Shown: positions 55,632 to 64,000, counted from the first letter of the stretch. The stretch is 64,000 nt of DNA from Anianabacter salinae (GCF_019061145.1 NZ_JAHQZS010000004.1:1-64000); one strand, 5' to 3'. Made by a program: numbers and translations. Notes: generated from the letters alone by a model not told the origin.

Positions 55632-56272
55632 TTGCCGCGCCAGCTGTCCAGCCACTTGCGGAATCGTCCGCGCCCCTCGTCCCATCGGTCGTCCACGCGG
55701 TCCCAGCGTTCGCCCGCGTCGTCCAGCACCGGATCGACATTGCGGCGCCAGAACCGCAGCCAGATCTGGCGCAGCGTCAGGATGAACAGAACGAAGGTCA
55801 CGAGGATGACGATGTTCATCCATGGGATCAGCGTGATTTTGGGATCGTCCACCTCTCGCACCGAGACGGCGTTAGGGTAGATCGACAGGAACTCGCTACG
55901 CCACCCGTAATGCGTGATGACCGCCCAGCGCGGCGTGTCGCGGTCCGAGCGCAGGTCGGACGCCTCGGCCTGCAGGTTCGCCGTGTCGAACTTGAGGTAG
56001 GGCGGCCAGCCCCAGCCGGTGTCCTCGTTGCGGTAGACCATCACGCGGCCGCCGGGCTGCACCGTCTGGATGAAGAACACGTCGCGGTTGGCGGTCGCGG
56101 GATCGTTCCCGGCATCGGGCGAGGCCCAGAAGATCGAATTCTCGCCGAAGTCGATGCGCTTTTCATAGGTATCGGTGATCCGCGCGACGTCGCGCTGCGG
56201 CAGCGTGTAGTGCAGGAACGCGAACAGCAGCAGCGCCAGAACGATGTAGATTGTCCATTTCACATAGCGCAT
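55628..56272 (-). CDS. DUF1523-family membrane protein, last gene of the AAA operon
   Basis: A 214-residue protein with helices at about 5-23 and 148-170. Between them lies a periplasmic domain with repeated aromatic residues (GWGWPPYLKFDTANL). The C-terminal cytoplasmic tail is Arg/Asp/Trp-rich (FWRRNVDPVLDDAGERWDRV). It fits DUF1523, unknown function. It is nine bases after the 89-residue gene, at the end of the eight-gene operon. Confidence 0.75.
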   Translation of the reverse strand: MRYVKWTIYIVLALLLFAFLHYTLPQRDVARITDTYEKRIDFGENSIFWASPDAGNDPATANRDVFFIQTVQPGGRVMVYRNEDTGWGWPPYLKFDTANLQAEASDLRSDRDTPRWAVITHYGWRSEFLSIYPNAVSVREVDDPKITLIPWMNIVILVTFVLFILTLRQIWLRFWRRNVDPVLDDAGERWDRVDDRWDEGRGRFRKWLDSWRGK

Positions 56273-56281
56273 GGCAGTCCC

Positions 56282-56551
56282 TTACCAGAAATTCTGCAGG
56301 TAGATCGTGACCAGGAACAACAGCCCCGGGATTACGTAGACGCCCCAGATCAGCTTGCGCCGAAGCGAGCCGCGATAGGTGCGCATGCCTGCATCGACAA
56401 AATCGTCGCGGTTGCCCGGGCGCCCCTGTTCCTCCCATTCCCGTTCCAGCCAGCCCATGTGCAGGCTGCGCGAATAGTAGCTGAGCGCGACGTAGAGAAC
56501 GCTCGCCAGCACGAAACACAGGACAGCCCAGCGCAGGATTCCAAGGATCAT
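56282..56551 (-). CDS. Small two-helix membrane protein of the AAA operon
   Basis: An 89-residue protein. Helices are at about 5-25 and 67-86; the cytoplasmic or periplasmic loop holds LEREWEEQGRPGNRDDFVDA. No family is recognised. The ATG at 56551 overlaps the stop of the 463-residue gene (ATGA). Confidence 0.75.
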   Translation of the reverse strand: MILGILRWAVLCFVLASVLYVALSYYSRSLHMGWLEREWEEQGRPGNRDDFVDAGMRTYRGSLRRKLIWGVYVIPGLLFLVTIYLQNFW

Positions 56552-57939
56552 GTCCGTCTCCTGACGGCCCCCCAGGGCCCGACGAGGTCGATCATATCCT
56601 TCTGCGGTGCCTCGGGGGAAGGTGTGGCGGAAGGTTCGGGTGGCGGTGGCGGCGGTTCGGGTTCCTCCATCCCGGGTTCCGGCCCGAACAGAGCGCGGCG
56701 GGTGCCGGTCTTGTCGATCATGTATTCCTCGGACAGGAAGCGCACGGCATAGACCTGCCGCGCCTCGGACCAATCGCGGTAAAGCCGGTAGAACAGCGCC
56801 TTGTGGCAGATGAACAGTTGCCGGATGTCGAGCGGTGACAGTTCCGCCAGAAGCTGGTTCACGATGTCCCGGTCCGCCCCGCGCGCGGCGCGCAGGGTGT
56901 AGAAATACGCCGGATGCTCGGACGTGATCGTGGGCCACGGCCCCGCGCCCTCGGCCCAGCGCACCAGATCGGCGAGGCCAAGATAGGCGGGCGGCAGGTC
57001 GGCCCCGATGCGCCGCGCCACCTGCCGCAGATCGCGGCGGGTCGCGCCCGACAGGTCCTCGCCGCGAGATGATGCGGCAGCGACAAGGATGAAATCCATC
57101 TTCTGCCGCAGGATCGCGGCGGCATCGACGCCCTTGGCCGTGACGATGGGTTCGGCCAGTCCGTTGAGGTCCAGCAACCGCGCGATGTGGTTGTGCTGGT
57201 CCAGCGAGAAGATGAACGGGCTTGGCAGATCGCCCAGCGCGGCGACATCGCCGCTTGCGATGACGGCCGGGTGCGGCACGTCGCGGAAAATGTAGAGCCC
57301 GCCGTGGTGATCCGTCCAGAAGTTGCCGACATCCTCGGTCGTCGTGTCCAGCGCCAACGGCACGGATGTCACGTCGCCGGTCGTGCGGGCCAGCCCGATC
57401 ATCTCGGCGATCAGCACGTCGTCCCACCAGGCGTCTTCCTCGCTGCGGAAGCGCTCGATCTTGCCCGCCAACTCCCGTGCATGGGCGACGCGCAGTTCGG
57501 TGCTGTCGGCCTCGACGCTGAGGCGGCGGATGGTCCACAGGCGGCGCGGGTCGGACACGTCGAACACCGTGTCCACGACCTCGCCCGCCACCGCGTCCTG
57601 CGTGGTCAGCGCGAACAGTGCCGCCTCGTTGGCGTCGATGAACCGGCGCAGCAGGCCGCGCGTGAAGGAGAATTTCGTGCCCAGCAACGGCGCGGATTTC
57701 TGTTCGGTCGTCAGCAGGATGAACTGCCGGTTGCAGCCGTTCTGGTTGAGATACAGGTCATCCCCGAGCTCGTCCCCTATCTCGGGCGAGAAGCCGGAGA
57801 TATCGACGTGGAAGTCCGCCAGCGCCGTCTGCCACCCGGTCAGCGTCTTGAGCGCGCGGTTGTAGCGGTCCACCAGCGCCGGGCTGGCGACATGCACCAG
57901 ATTGCCGAACATCAGGCCGGAGGCGATGAGCTTTTTCAT
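56548..57939 (-). CDS. Unrecognised 463-residue protein of the AAA operon
   Basis: It begins MKKLIASGLMFGNLVHVASP, weakly signal-like, but later sequence has no membrane helix and looks cytosolic. Middle segments include LYLNQNGCNRQFILLTTEQK and FICHKALFYRLYRDWSEARQ; the C-terminus is Pro/Glu-rich (EEPEPPPPPPEPSATPSP). I recall DUF6638 for such proteins but am not sure. ATG 57939 shares one base with the stop of the 124-residue gene; GTG 57942 is an alternative. Confidence 0.78.
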   Translation of the reverse strand: MKKLIASGLMFGNLVHVASPALVDRYNRALKTLTGWQTALADFHVDISGFSPEIGDELGDDLYLNQNGCNRQFILLTTEQKSAPLLGTKFSFTRGLLRRFIDANEAALFALTTQDAVAGEVVDTVFDVSDPRRLWTIRRLSVEADSTELRVAHARELAGKIERFRSEEDAWWDDVLIAEMIGLARTTGDVTSVPLALDTTTEDVGNFWTDHHGGLYIFRDVPHPAVIASGDVAALGDLPSPFIFSLDQHNHIARLLDLNGLAEPIVTAKGVDAAAILRQKMDFILVAAASSRGEDLSGATRRDLRQVARRIGADLPPAYLGLADLVRWAEGAGPWPTITSEHPAYFYTLRAARGADRDIVNQLLAELSPLDIRQLFICHKALFYRLYRDWSEARQVYAVRFLSEEYMIDKTGTRRALFGPEPGMEEPEPPPPPPEPSATPSPEAPQKDMIDLVGPWGAVRRRT

Positions 57940-58313
57940 CACCCGCGCCCTTCGCGCATCATGTCTTCACCCTTCAGGCGCTCGGCGCGCTGCGCTAACC
58001 CGAACCAGCGCAGGGCCATGATCGGACCCCAGGCCAGAACCGCCAGCGCCGAGGACCGGCCAAGGTAGACCAGCGTGGCCACCGGACGCTCGGCCAGGGC
58101 GCCAACCGGATCGGCGCCCGCTGCCCGTTGCGCGGCAGCGAACACCGGCACCCCGGCCGCGCCCACGAGCAGCGCCGACAGCCCCAACAACACCGCGATC
58201 CGCCCCTGAGAGCGCGCGCTGCGCGGCACCAGCCAGCCGGGCAAGAGCCACGCCAGCGCCACCAGCAGGATCAGCGGCGCGCCGGTGTTCCAGAAGCCGA
58301 CAGCGTCCGTCAT
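57939..58313 (-). CDS. Three-helix membrane protein of the AAA operon
   Basis: A 124-residue protein. Helices are at about 11-30, 39-60 and 84-105 by hydrophobicity; the tail KGEDMMREGRG is polar. No family is recognised. ATG 58313 overlaps the AAA ATPase stop (ATGA). Confidence 0.75.
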   Translation of the reverse strand: MTDAVGFWNTGAPLILLVALAWLLPGWLVPRSARSQGRIAVLLGLSALLVGAAGVPVFAAAQRAAGADPVGALAERPVATLVYLGRSSALAVLAWGPIMALRWFGLAQRAERLKGEDMMREGRG

Positions 58314-60253
58314 GCGCCCGCCTTCCCCTCGGCATACCGCCGCCGCGCTTCTTCCTGCCGGCCAAAGTCGCGCACCATCGCCTCGATGGCGATCTCGTCG
58401 GACTTGTCGGCATAGCGGAACTCGCTGTCGGCGTAGCGGTTGATCTCTTGCAGGACCATGTCGACGGTGATCGGGCGGCGCATGTCCTCGATCATCTTCA
58501 TCTTGTCCTCGTAGGGCTTGCGCAGGAACAGGTCGGGGTCGTCCATCCAGTCGTCGGGCAGCTCGAAATCCATCGCCCGAACCTTGACCGCGTCGGTGAT
58601 GTTCTTGATCGACCGCCCGGTAAAGCGAGGGTCGGCCTGCTGGATCGCCTTCAGGTATGCGCCCATCTTGGCGATGGTGTCGAGCCGCCCGATCTCGCGT
58701 TCCGTCCTTTCCCACACCGCCAGAAGTCCGGCCTCCTGCGGGCGGGCATGAGCCTCGAACGAGCGCTCCACGGCGCGGCGGATTTCCTGTGCGGCGAACA
58801 AGTCGTGATCGCCCAAGGGGATATCATGCCGCTTGCCCAGCAAGAGCGCGAGGATGTCGATATAGTCCTCGCGGCTTTGCGGCCCGTCGACGAGGAACCG
58901 CGCGCCTGCCCGCTGGCGCAGCGCGTCATCGACGTTCTCGGGGTAGTTCGAGAACATGCCGAAGGTGCAGTTGCCGCGCACCACGGTGTTGGCCCCCGAA
59001 AACGCCTCCATGAACACCGCCGTCACCTCTTGCTGGCCCGCGCTCGACTGCCGGTCGCCGCGCTTGCCCGCGATCTGGTCGATGTCGTCGATGGTGCCAA
59101 AGCCGATCACGTTGGGGTCCAGCACGTTGTCGATGAAGGCCTTGGCGTTCTGGCCCGACTTGCCCTGATAGCTGTCGATCTGGTCGATCGAGAAGTTCTG
59201 GTAGCGGAACGGATAGCCCGCCGTCTGGCAGTATCCGTGCAGCAGCCCCGCCATCATCTGGATCAGCGTCGTCTTGCCGGTGCCGGGCTTGCCGTCGCCC
59301 ATGAAGGTGAAGATGAAGCCGCCCATCTCGGCAAACGGGTTCACCTTGCGCTCGAAATCATAGGCCATCAGCATCTTGGCCAGACGCATCGCCTGATGCT
59401 TGGCGATGTGGTTGCCGACGACCTCGTGCGGTTTCTTGAACTGCATGGTCAGGACGGACCCGCGCGCCCGCGCGGAGGGCTGAAAGCCCGCAAGCGTCAG
59501 GTCGTCCGCCTCGACACGCCAGCGCGCGCCGTCAAAGGCGGCCAGCCGGGGCGCGTGCGCCGCCTTGAGGCGAAACGCCTCCATCAGCGCCTCGAGCATG
59601 GCGAGGATCGCCGCGACCATGCGCGGCTCGTCGGCACCGTGGGCCGCGATGGCGCGGTCGATCTCCCACAGCGCGCCCTTCAGGGCCAGGTCGGCGTTCT
59701 CGGTCAGCACCTCCTCGGCGGCGCCGACATCGGCCTGCGCCTCGCCCGCCTGCCCGGCCAAGAGGAACGCCGCCGCATTGGCAAAGGTGAACCCGGCCGC
59801 CAGCGCCTCGGCGGAGAGCAATTCGGCAAAGGCGGTGCGGTCGCCCGCCGCAAGCCGCCCTTCGAGGTTCTCGCGCTTCATCCGCGCCAGATCGGTCGCG
59901 CGGGCGAACCCGTCACCGACTGTCAGCGCGATGGCCAGCGCCCGGCGCAATCCCTGCAGGACCGCCGCCTGCGTGACGGACATCAGCGCATCGCCGCCAT
60001 CCGCGCCCTCGATCCGCTCGATCAGGTGAACGCCTCCGGCCGCGTGGCCCGTCGCCCGCCCGACCAGCCCCGGCGTGGTGGACCGGAACCGCCGCCGCGT
60101 GCCCAGCCCGGACGATCCTTCGGCGGTCGGGGCCGCGTCCGACCGCGCCAGCCGAGGCGCATGCTCGAACCCTTCCAGAAGCGCCAGCGCCGTCCCGTAA
60201 TGCGCGGCGATCTCGGCCTCGGACAGTTCCATCAGGTCACCTGCGACGCTCAT
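58310..60253 (-). CDS. AAA-family ATPase, core of an uncharacterised operon
   Basis: A 647-residue protein. The N-terminal ~270 residues are alpha-helical and unlike known domains; the C-terminal AAA module has Walker A GDGKPGTGKTTL (about 320-331), Walker B IGFGTIDDID (383-392), sensor-1 region FGMFSNYPEN and Arg residues in RQRAGARFLVDGP that could serve as a finger. Walker B has Asp-Asp rather than Asp-Glu. ATG 60253 begins MSVAGDLMEL; the in-frame start at 60301 is less likely. The fourth gene of the operon; partner proteins are cytosolic and membrane. Confidence 0.88.
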   Translation of the reverse strand: MSVAGDLMELSEAEIAAHYGTALALLEGFEHAPRLARSDAAPTAEGSSGLGTRRRFRSTTPGLVGRATGHAAGGVHLIERIEGADGGDALMSVTQAAVLQGLRRALAIALTVGDGFARATDLARMKRENLEGRLAAGDRTAFAELLSAEALAAGFTFANAAAFLLAGQAGEAQADVGAAEEVLTENADLALKGALWEIDRAIAAHGADEPRMVAAILAMLEALMEAFRLKAAHAPRLAAFDGARWRVEADDLTLAGFQPSARARGSVLTMQFKKPHEVVGNHIAKHQAMRLAKMLMAYDFERKVNPFAEMGGFIFTFMGDGKPGTGKTTLIQMMAGLLHGYCQTAGYPFRYQNFSIDQIDSYQGKSGQNAKAFIDNVLDPNVIGFGTIDDIDQIAGKRGDRQSSAGQQEVTAVFMEAFSGANTVVRGNCTFGMFSNYPENVDDALRQRAGARFLVDGPQSREDYIDILALLLGKRHDIPLGDHDLFAAQEIRRAVERSFEAHARPQEAGLLAVWERTEREIGRLDTIAKMGAYLKAIQQADPRFTGRSIKNITDAVKVRAMDFELPDDWMDDPDLFLRKPYEDKMKMIEDMRRPITVDMVLQEINRYADSEFRYADKSDEIAIEAMVRDFGRQEEARRRYAEGKAGA

Positions 60254-60301
60254 GCGGCTCTCCTTCGTGACATGGGCAAGACCCCCGGGCGCTGCCGCCA
60301 C

Positions 60302-61447
60302 TCAGCGTGCATGGATCACCTGCCCGCTCTTCGAGACTACGAACTTGCGGACCTCGCGGAAGCCGGGGGGCGACCACTCGGCCAGAACCTGAAACGGGCG
60401 CTGCGGCAGGATGATCGCACGCTCGGTGCGGGTGGCGCCGGTCTCGGCGCCGCGCCCCGCGAAGGGATCGAGCGCGAAGACCTCACGCTCTGCCGTGGTG
60501 AACCAGCCCGTCCGCTCGCTGCGCACGCGGTCGCTTTCCAGCTCTTCCAGCGTCCAGGCCAGCGCCCAATCCTCGCCCTCGGGCGCTGCGGCGTTTTCCA
60601 GCACCTCACGGATCGGCCCGGTCTGCAGCGTGTAGGCGTGCGAATACATCGGCCCAAGATGGATGCGGCGCAGCGTCTTTGGGTGCAGGTCGTCGAAATC
60701 CTCGTCAAAGCCCTGCGCGATGGTCACCAGCTTCAGCCCGGCAAGCGACTGCGCGATCAGGGCCGCCTGCGCCTCCGGCCAGCGGCGGTGATCGAGGCCC
60801 AGCGCCACGCGCCCGGTATCCTCGACCTCCATCAGGTAGATCACCGGCAGGTTGGTCTGGCTGTCATACACCGCCCAGTGGATCAGGTAGCGGCGCCGGT
60901 CCGCATCGGGCAGACCGGACAGCCACACGGCAACAGGATCGTTCTGCGTCCAGAACAGCCCGCCCGCCGCCAGCGCCTCGTAATACAGACGCTGCGAGGT
61001 GGCGAATTGCAGCCGCGTCGGGATTTCGAGATCGGCGACGATGGCGCGCACCATCTGCTCTTTCAGCGTCTCGACGGTGGGCAAGCTGTCCAGATGCCGC
61101 CCCGCCTGCTGGGCGTCGTTGGCCATGGTCAGAAGCTCTCGGAACACCGGAAAGCCCGACTCGACCCGGTCAATGGCGAGCGAGCCGAAGAACCGCCCGG
61201 TGTCGCGCCCCGTCATCAGGTATTTCAGCGACAGCGCACGGAAGGATCGCGCCAGCGCCGCGACGTAGTCGCCAACGACGTCAAGGTCGGCGTGGCGAAT
61301 GGCGCTTTCCTTGGCCATCACGGCGGCGACGCGGGGCAGATGGCCCGTGATCCTCTCGAACTTGCGGAAATAGCGGCGCGCGGCGAACGTGTCGCCCAGC
61401 CCGGCATGGTCGAGGCCCGGGTCCGCCGTGCCTGCCGTGTCAGTCAC
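60302..61447 (-). CDS. Unrecognised 381-residue cytosolic protein of the AAA operon
   Basis: It starts at GTG 61447 with GAGGCGG upstream, and overlaps the 77-residue gene by 8 bases. The sequence is soluble, mixed alpha/beta, with ARRYFRKFERITGHLPRVAA near the N-terminus and IHWAVYDSQTNLPVIYLMEV in the middle. No motif is recognised. It is 48 bases before the AAA gene. Confidence 0.78.
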   Translation of the reverse strand: MTDTAGTADPGLDHAGLGDTFAARRYFRKFERITGHLPRVAAVMAKESAIRHADLDVVGDYVAALARSFRALSLKYLMTGRDTGRFFGSLAIDRVESGFPVFRELLTMANDAQQAGRHLDSLPTVETLKEQMVRAIVADLEIPTRLQFATSQRLYYEALAAGGLFWTQNDPVAVWLSGLPDADRRRYLIHWAVYDSQTNLPVIYLMEVEDTGRVALGLDHRRWPEAQAALIAQSLAGLKLVTIAQGFDEDFDDLHPKTLRRIHLGPMYSHAYTLQTGPIREVLENAAAPEGEDWALAWTLEELESDRVRSERTGWFTTAEREVFALDPFAGRGAETGATRTERAIILPQRPFQVLAEWSPPGFREVRKFVVSKSGQVIHAR

Positions 61448-61673
61448 TGCGCCGCCTCTGACGCTTGCGGCTCTTGATCCAGAAGCCGCGCCAGTACAGC
61501 CCGCCGATCAGCATCAGCACCACCAGAAGGCCCCAGCCAAGCCTGTTGCCGTCGGCAAAGACCGTCGGCCAAAGCTCGTTCAGGCCGAAGATGGGGGCCG
61601 CGGAATAGACCAGAAATCCGACAAGCATGCAGGCGACGACAGCGGCGAAAAGGACATCGAAGGTGCGTTTCAT
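61440..61673 (-). CDS. Small two-helix membrane protein of the AAA operon
   Basis: A 77-residue protein with helices at about 6-28 and 45-64 and a very basic tail (IKSRKRQRRRSD). The tail predicts cytoplasmic ends on both sides. No family is recognised. It is 15 bases after the coiled-coil gene. Confidence 0.75.
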   Translation of the reverse strand: MKRTFDVLFAAVVACMLVGFLVYSAAPIFGLNELWPTVFADGNRLGWGLLVVLMLIGGLYWRGFWIKSRKRQRRRSD

Positions 61674-61688
61674 GCGCTGTCGGCGTCC

Positions 61689-62765
61689 TCAGGCCCCGTA
61701 GGCGTTCTTGTCGTGCTTTTCCACGATCGCGGCAAAGCGGCGGGCAAAGCGTTCGTCGGCCTTGGCCTTTTCTTCCAGCACCTTGCGGGCGAACACCATG
61801 TGATCCTCGTGCGCTTCCAGCATGTCGGCCATACGCTTGTTGGTCGCCGATCCGATGGCGGCCATTGCGGTCTGCGCCTCCTTGTCGGTCTGCACGCCGA
61901 TCTCGTTGATGCGGTGCGCCACGTCCTGCTGCTGCGCGGTCTTGAGAGACTTGGTCAGCGCGTCATACAGCACCACGCGCTGCTTGGTGTCCGTCTCCAG
62001 CTTGTTGATAAGGACAAGCTGCGTCGCCGCCTGGTTCTGCAGGCTGTCGACCCAGGTCTTGCCCGCCTCGATATACCGCTCCAGCGTCTGGCTCTTGGCC
62101 ACGGCGACCTGCTCGGCCTGCACCAACTCGTTGTATTGCGTGTTGCGGGTGGCGAGCCGCGATTCGAGATTGGCGCGCTCGGCGGGTTCGGTCGTGGACG
62201 CGATCTTGTTCTCCAGCCGGATGATCGCGGGGTCGATCTCGGCCAGCTTGGCGCGGATGCCTTCCAGTTCCCCCACGACGGCCTCACGCTCTTCCAGCGT
62301 CGCGGTCAGGTTCGCCTCGACCTTGGCGCCCTGGTCCTCCAGCATGGCAAGCTGGTCGCGCAGAAGCGTCACGATCACGTCGGACTTGGCAATCAGGTCC
62401 TGCAGCTTGTCGTCGATGTTGGCGGCGCGGATGCGCTCGGCCCGCATCGATTCGGCCTTGTTCTTGGCGAAGACGCCGACGATGTTCTCCCACCCCGTCT
62501 TGGTCCGCATCCCGTCGAAATCCTTCGAGAACGCGGCGGTGACGTCATCCAGACCCATGATGAGTTCCGCGATGTTGGCGTTCATCACGTCGGTGTGCGC
62601 GTGCACGTCATCCAGCGTGGCGCCCTCGATGTCGATCGAGATGTCGTCGCCCGTCTTCAGCTTGGCGCGGGCGGATTCGATCCGGCCGGTCAATTCCTCG
62701 ATCTTGGAGCGTGTATCCATCACCTGAGCCTGGCTCTCGCGCAGTTGAGCGTCGAAATCGGACAT
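61689..62765 (-). CDS. Coiled-coil protein, first gene of the AAA operon
   Basis: A 358-residue protein dominated by heptad-like helices. Examples are LRESQAQVMDTRSKIEELTG, LRDQLAMLEDQGAKVEANL and RLENKIASTTEPAERANLES. The pattern resembles the toxic-anion-resistance TelA family loosely, including LVLINKLETDTKQRVVLYDA, but identity is uncertain. GGGAGG precedes the ATG at 5 bases. It heads the eight-gene operon. Confidence 0.78.
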   Translation of the reverse strand: MSDFDAQLRESQAQVMDTRSKIEELTGRIESARAKLKTGDDISIDIEGATLDDVHAHTDVMNANIAELIMGLDDVTAAFSKDFDGMRTKTGWENIVGVFAKNKAESMRAERIRAANIDDKLQDLIAKSDVIVTLLRDQLAMLEDQGAKVEANLTATLEEREAVVGELEGIRAKLAEIDPAIIRLENKIASTTEPAERANLESRLATRNTQYNELVQAEQVAVAKSQTLERYIEAGKTWVDSLQNQAATQLVLINKLETDTKQRVVLYDALTKSLKTAQQQDVAHRINEIGVQTDKEAQTAMAAIGSATNKRMADMLEAHEDHMVFARKVLEEKAKADERFARRFAAIVEKHDKNAYGA

Positions 62766-63077
62766 CTCGTCCTCCCTGTGGTCGCCGCTGGCGATGGCGA
62801 CGGGTTCAATCCCGAATGATGCACGGCGCAGGCCCTTGGCCCTGCCCGCCGCGCAAACCTGAGGAATCGTAAAGCAGGGTTTCCCGGTTCAGGGAACCCC
62901 TCTGCCCGCCATCTTGCAGCCAAATGGCGGTTTCGTGCAGCCATAAGGCTGACCTTGGCCTCGCAATCGACCCGTTGCCGATCAAGAGGGACCGAATTCG
63001 GCCGTTATGCTGATGGTAGGAAACCCTGTGCATAGCTCTGCGCAGGGCAAACCTGCCCATCAAGTCGGGATAGCCTC
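62766..63077. promoter_or_regulatory. Divergent intergenic region between the AAA operon and the Hint gene
   Basis: This 312-base gap must hold the promoters of both divergent genes. I see no gene in it. GGTTC-AGG-GAACC (within the stretch at about 62886-62900) is a short inverted repeat. No clear -35/-10 pair can be claimed by eye. Confidence 0.4.
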
Positions 63078-64000
63078 GTGGCGACCACGTTCAACGTCAT
63101 TTTCCTGGGGAACTTCGCCTCGATCGATCTTGTCGAAGGCGACCGTGCGCCATCGTCAAACAATTCGATTGCCGACAACGCGAACGCACTCATCACGACT
63201 CCTCGGATGGAACTCGGCGGCCCTGGCAATCCGATCTGGAAGTCCATTCAGGAATTCTCGCCCGGATCGACCGGGTCTTCGGGCGGCGTGTCCAATAATT
63301 CCTATGACATGGACAACAACGCCGTGAACGAGACGTTCCGCATCGACGGAGGCACGGAGCAGACCTTTGACGGCACGGCGGTCTACAACGCCACGATCAC
63401 CTACACTGACGGCACGCCGCCTGCGACGATCACGGCGGTCATCTTTCAGGACACGGCGGGAAATACTTATCTCGCGCCCGAGTTCTCGGCGAACGCGGAC
63501 CAGGCGGCGCTTGAGGCCGCGCCGCTGCAATCCATCCGCATAGACAGCGTCGCGGGCACCGAATATTCCGGCATGACCGCAGACCGGCAGACATTCTTCG
63601 GTTTCGTCTGCTTCGTTGAGGGCACCCTGATCCGCACCCCCGGCGGCGAGGTTCCGGTGGAACTGCTGCAGCCGGGCGATCTGGTGATGACGGTCGATCA
63701 CGGCCCGCAGATGGTGCGCTGGATCGGGCACCGGGGAACGCCGTGCTTCGGCCCGCACTTTCCCGTTCGCATTGCGCCCGGCGCGCTGGGAGAGGGGCAA
63801 CCGAAACAGACACTACACGTCTCGCGGCAGCACCGCGTGATGACCCGCTCGCGCCTCGCCGAACGCATGTTCGGCTCGCCCGAGGCTCTGGTGGCGGCGC
63901 ACCGGCTTGTCGGACTGCCCGGCGTGACCGTGGACCGGGACAGAACGCATGTGACCTACTGGCACTTCATGTGCGACAGGCACGAGGTCGTCTTTGCCAA
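63078..64000 (+). CDS. Hint-domain protein (3' end outside the window)
   Basis: An open frame from GTG 63078 to the window end, at least 307 codons. The first ~175 residues form a beta-rich, Asn/Thr/Gly/Asp-rich region (SSGGVSNNSYDMDNNAVNET), like secreted Rhodobacteraceae proteins. The Hint (hedgehog/intein-like) part begins at about residue 178: VCFVEGTLIRTPGGEVPVEL, LQPGDLVMTVDHGPQ, RWIGHR and HVSRQHRVMTRS. The Cys of VCFVEGT is the expected autoprocessing residue. No signal peptide is seen, suggesting type I-like export. Confidence 0.85.
   Translation, partial: MATTFNVIFLGNFASIDLVEGDRAPSSNNSIADNANALITTPRMELGGPGNPIWKSIQEFSPGSTGSSGGVSNNSYDMDNNAVNETFRIDGGTEQTFDGTAVYNATITYTDGTPPATITAVIFQDTAGNTYLAPEFSANADQAALEAAPLQSIRIDSVAGTEYSGMTADRQTFFGFVCFVEGTLIRTPGGEVPVELLQPGDLVMTVDHGPQMVRWIGHRGTPCFGPHFPVRIAPGALGEGQPKQTLHVSRQHRVMTRSRLAERMFGSPEALVAAHRLVGLPGVTVDRDRTHVTYWHFMCDRHEVVFA

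Noticed and set aside
58448-61477. Plus-strand open frame of about 1000 codons opposite the AAA ATPase and 381-residue genes
   Set aside because: It mirrors the codon bias of the GC-rich minus-strand genes; its translation is His/Arg/Gln-rich with no domain.

Overview
The window is about 64 kb of GC-rich DNA from an alphaproteobacterium of the family Rhodobacteraceae (Roseobacter/Rhodobacter type). The signs are crotonyl-CoA carboxylase/reductase and ethylmalonyl-CoA mutase genes, an sdhCDAB / mdh / sucCD / sucAB / lpd gene order typical of this family, a LuxR-LuxI pair, a FYDLN-acid protein, and short GC-rich palindromes between genes. No plasmid, phage, transposase, rRNA or CRISPR features were seen. 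The first 102 bases look like a poor-quality contig end, and both terminal genes are incomplete.

Layout. 0-6.3 kb: a BMP-type nucleoside ABC transporter (ATPase and two permeases) overlapping a purine nucleoside phosphorylase, then a TauE/SafE permease with its TIGR02186 partner. 6.3-10.4 kb (minus strand): a 71-residue protein, luxR, luxI, a RecD-like helicase and an SDR. 10.4-15.4 kb: ccr and a PlsB-like acyltransferase divergent from ecm. 15.4-19.7 kb: deoD, a DUF1989 protein, creD and an aldo/keto reductase. 19.8-31.2 kb: sdhCDAB with a lipoprotein and an FkbM methyltransferase inserted between sdhA and sdhB; a DUF4344 metallopeptidase; the mcl2-nnrU-DUF1737-mch operon; mdh; a second methyltransferase. 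31.3-40.8 kb: sucC-sucD-DUF805-sucA-sucB-MAPEG-lpd. 40.9-44.1 kb: small genes and tRNA-Ala(GGC).

44.1-52.1 kb is an accessory block starting 13 bases after the tRNA. It holds a nucleotidyltransferase, a PqqD-like protein, a GT8-like glycosyltransferase, two sulfotransferases, a lasso-type B2 protein, an HprK-like kinase, an Asp/Asn beta-hydroxylase-like protein and an ABC exporter broken by one TAA codon at its Q-loop. It resembles a peptide-tailoring locus, but no precursor or macrolactam synthetase is visible. 52.2-55.6 kb: deoC and a two-domain aldehyde dehydrogenase. 55.6-62.8 kb: an eight-gene, tightly coupled minus-strand operon around an AAA ATPase, a coiled-coil protein and four small membrane proteins; it is the best candidate for an undescribed system. 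The window ends in a Hint-domain gene.

How it works together. Acetyl-CoA assimilation (ccr, ecm, mch, mcl2) and much of the TCA cycle lie in one 30-kb stretch. Nucleoside uptake, phosphorolysis (two phosphorylases) and deoxyribose-phosphate breakdown (deoC, aldehyde dehydrogenase) form a second theme scattered through the window. Two near-identical tandem operators (TGTGATCACA, 21-bp spacing) precede sdhCDAB and sucCD, suggesting that one unidentified regulator controls both operons.
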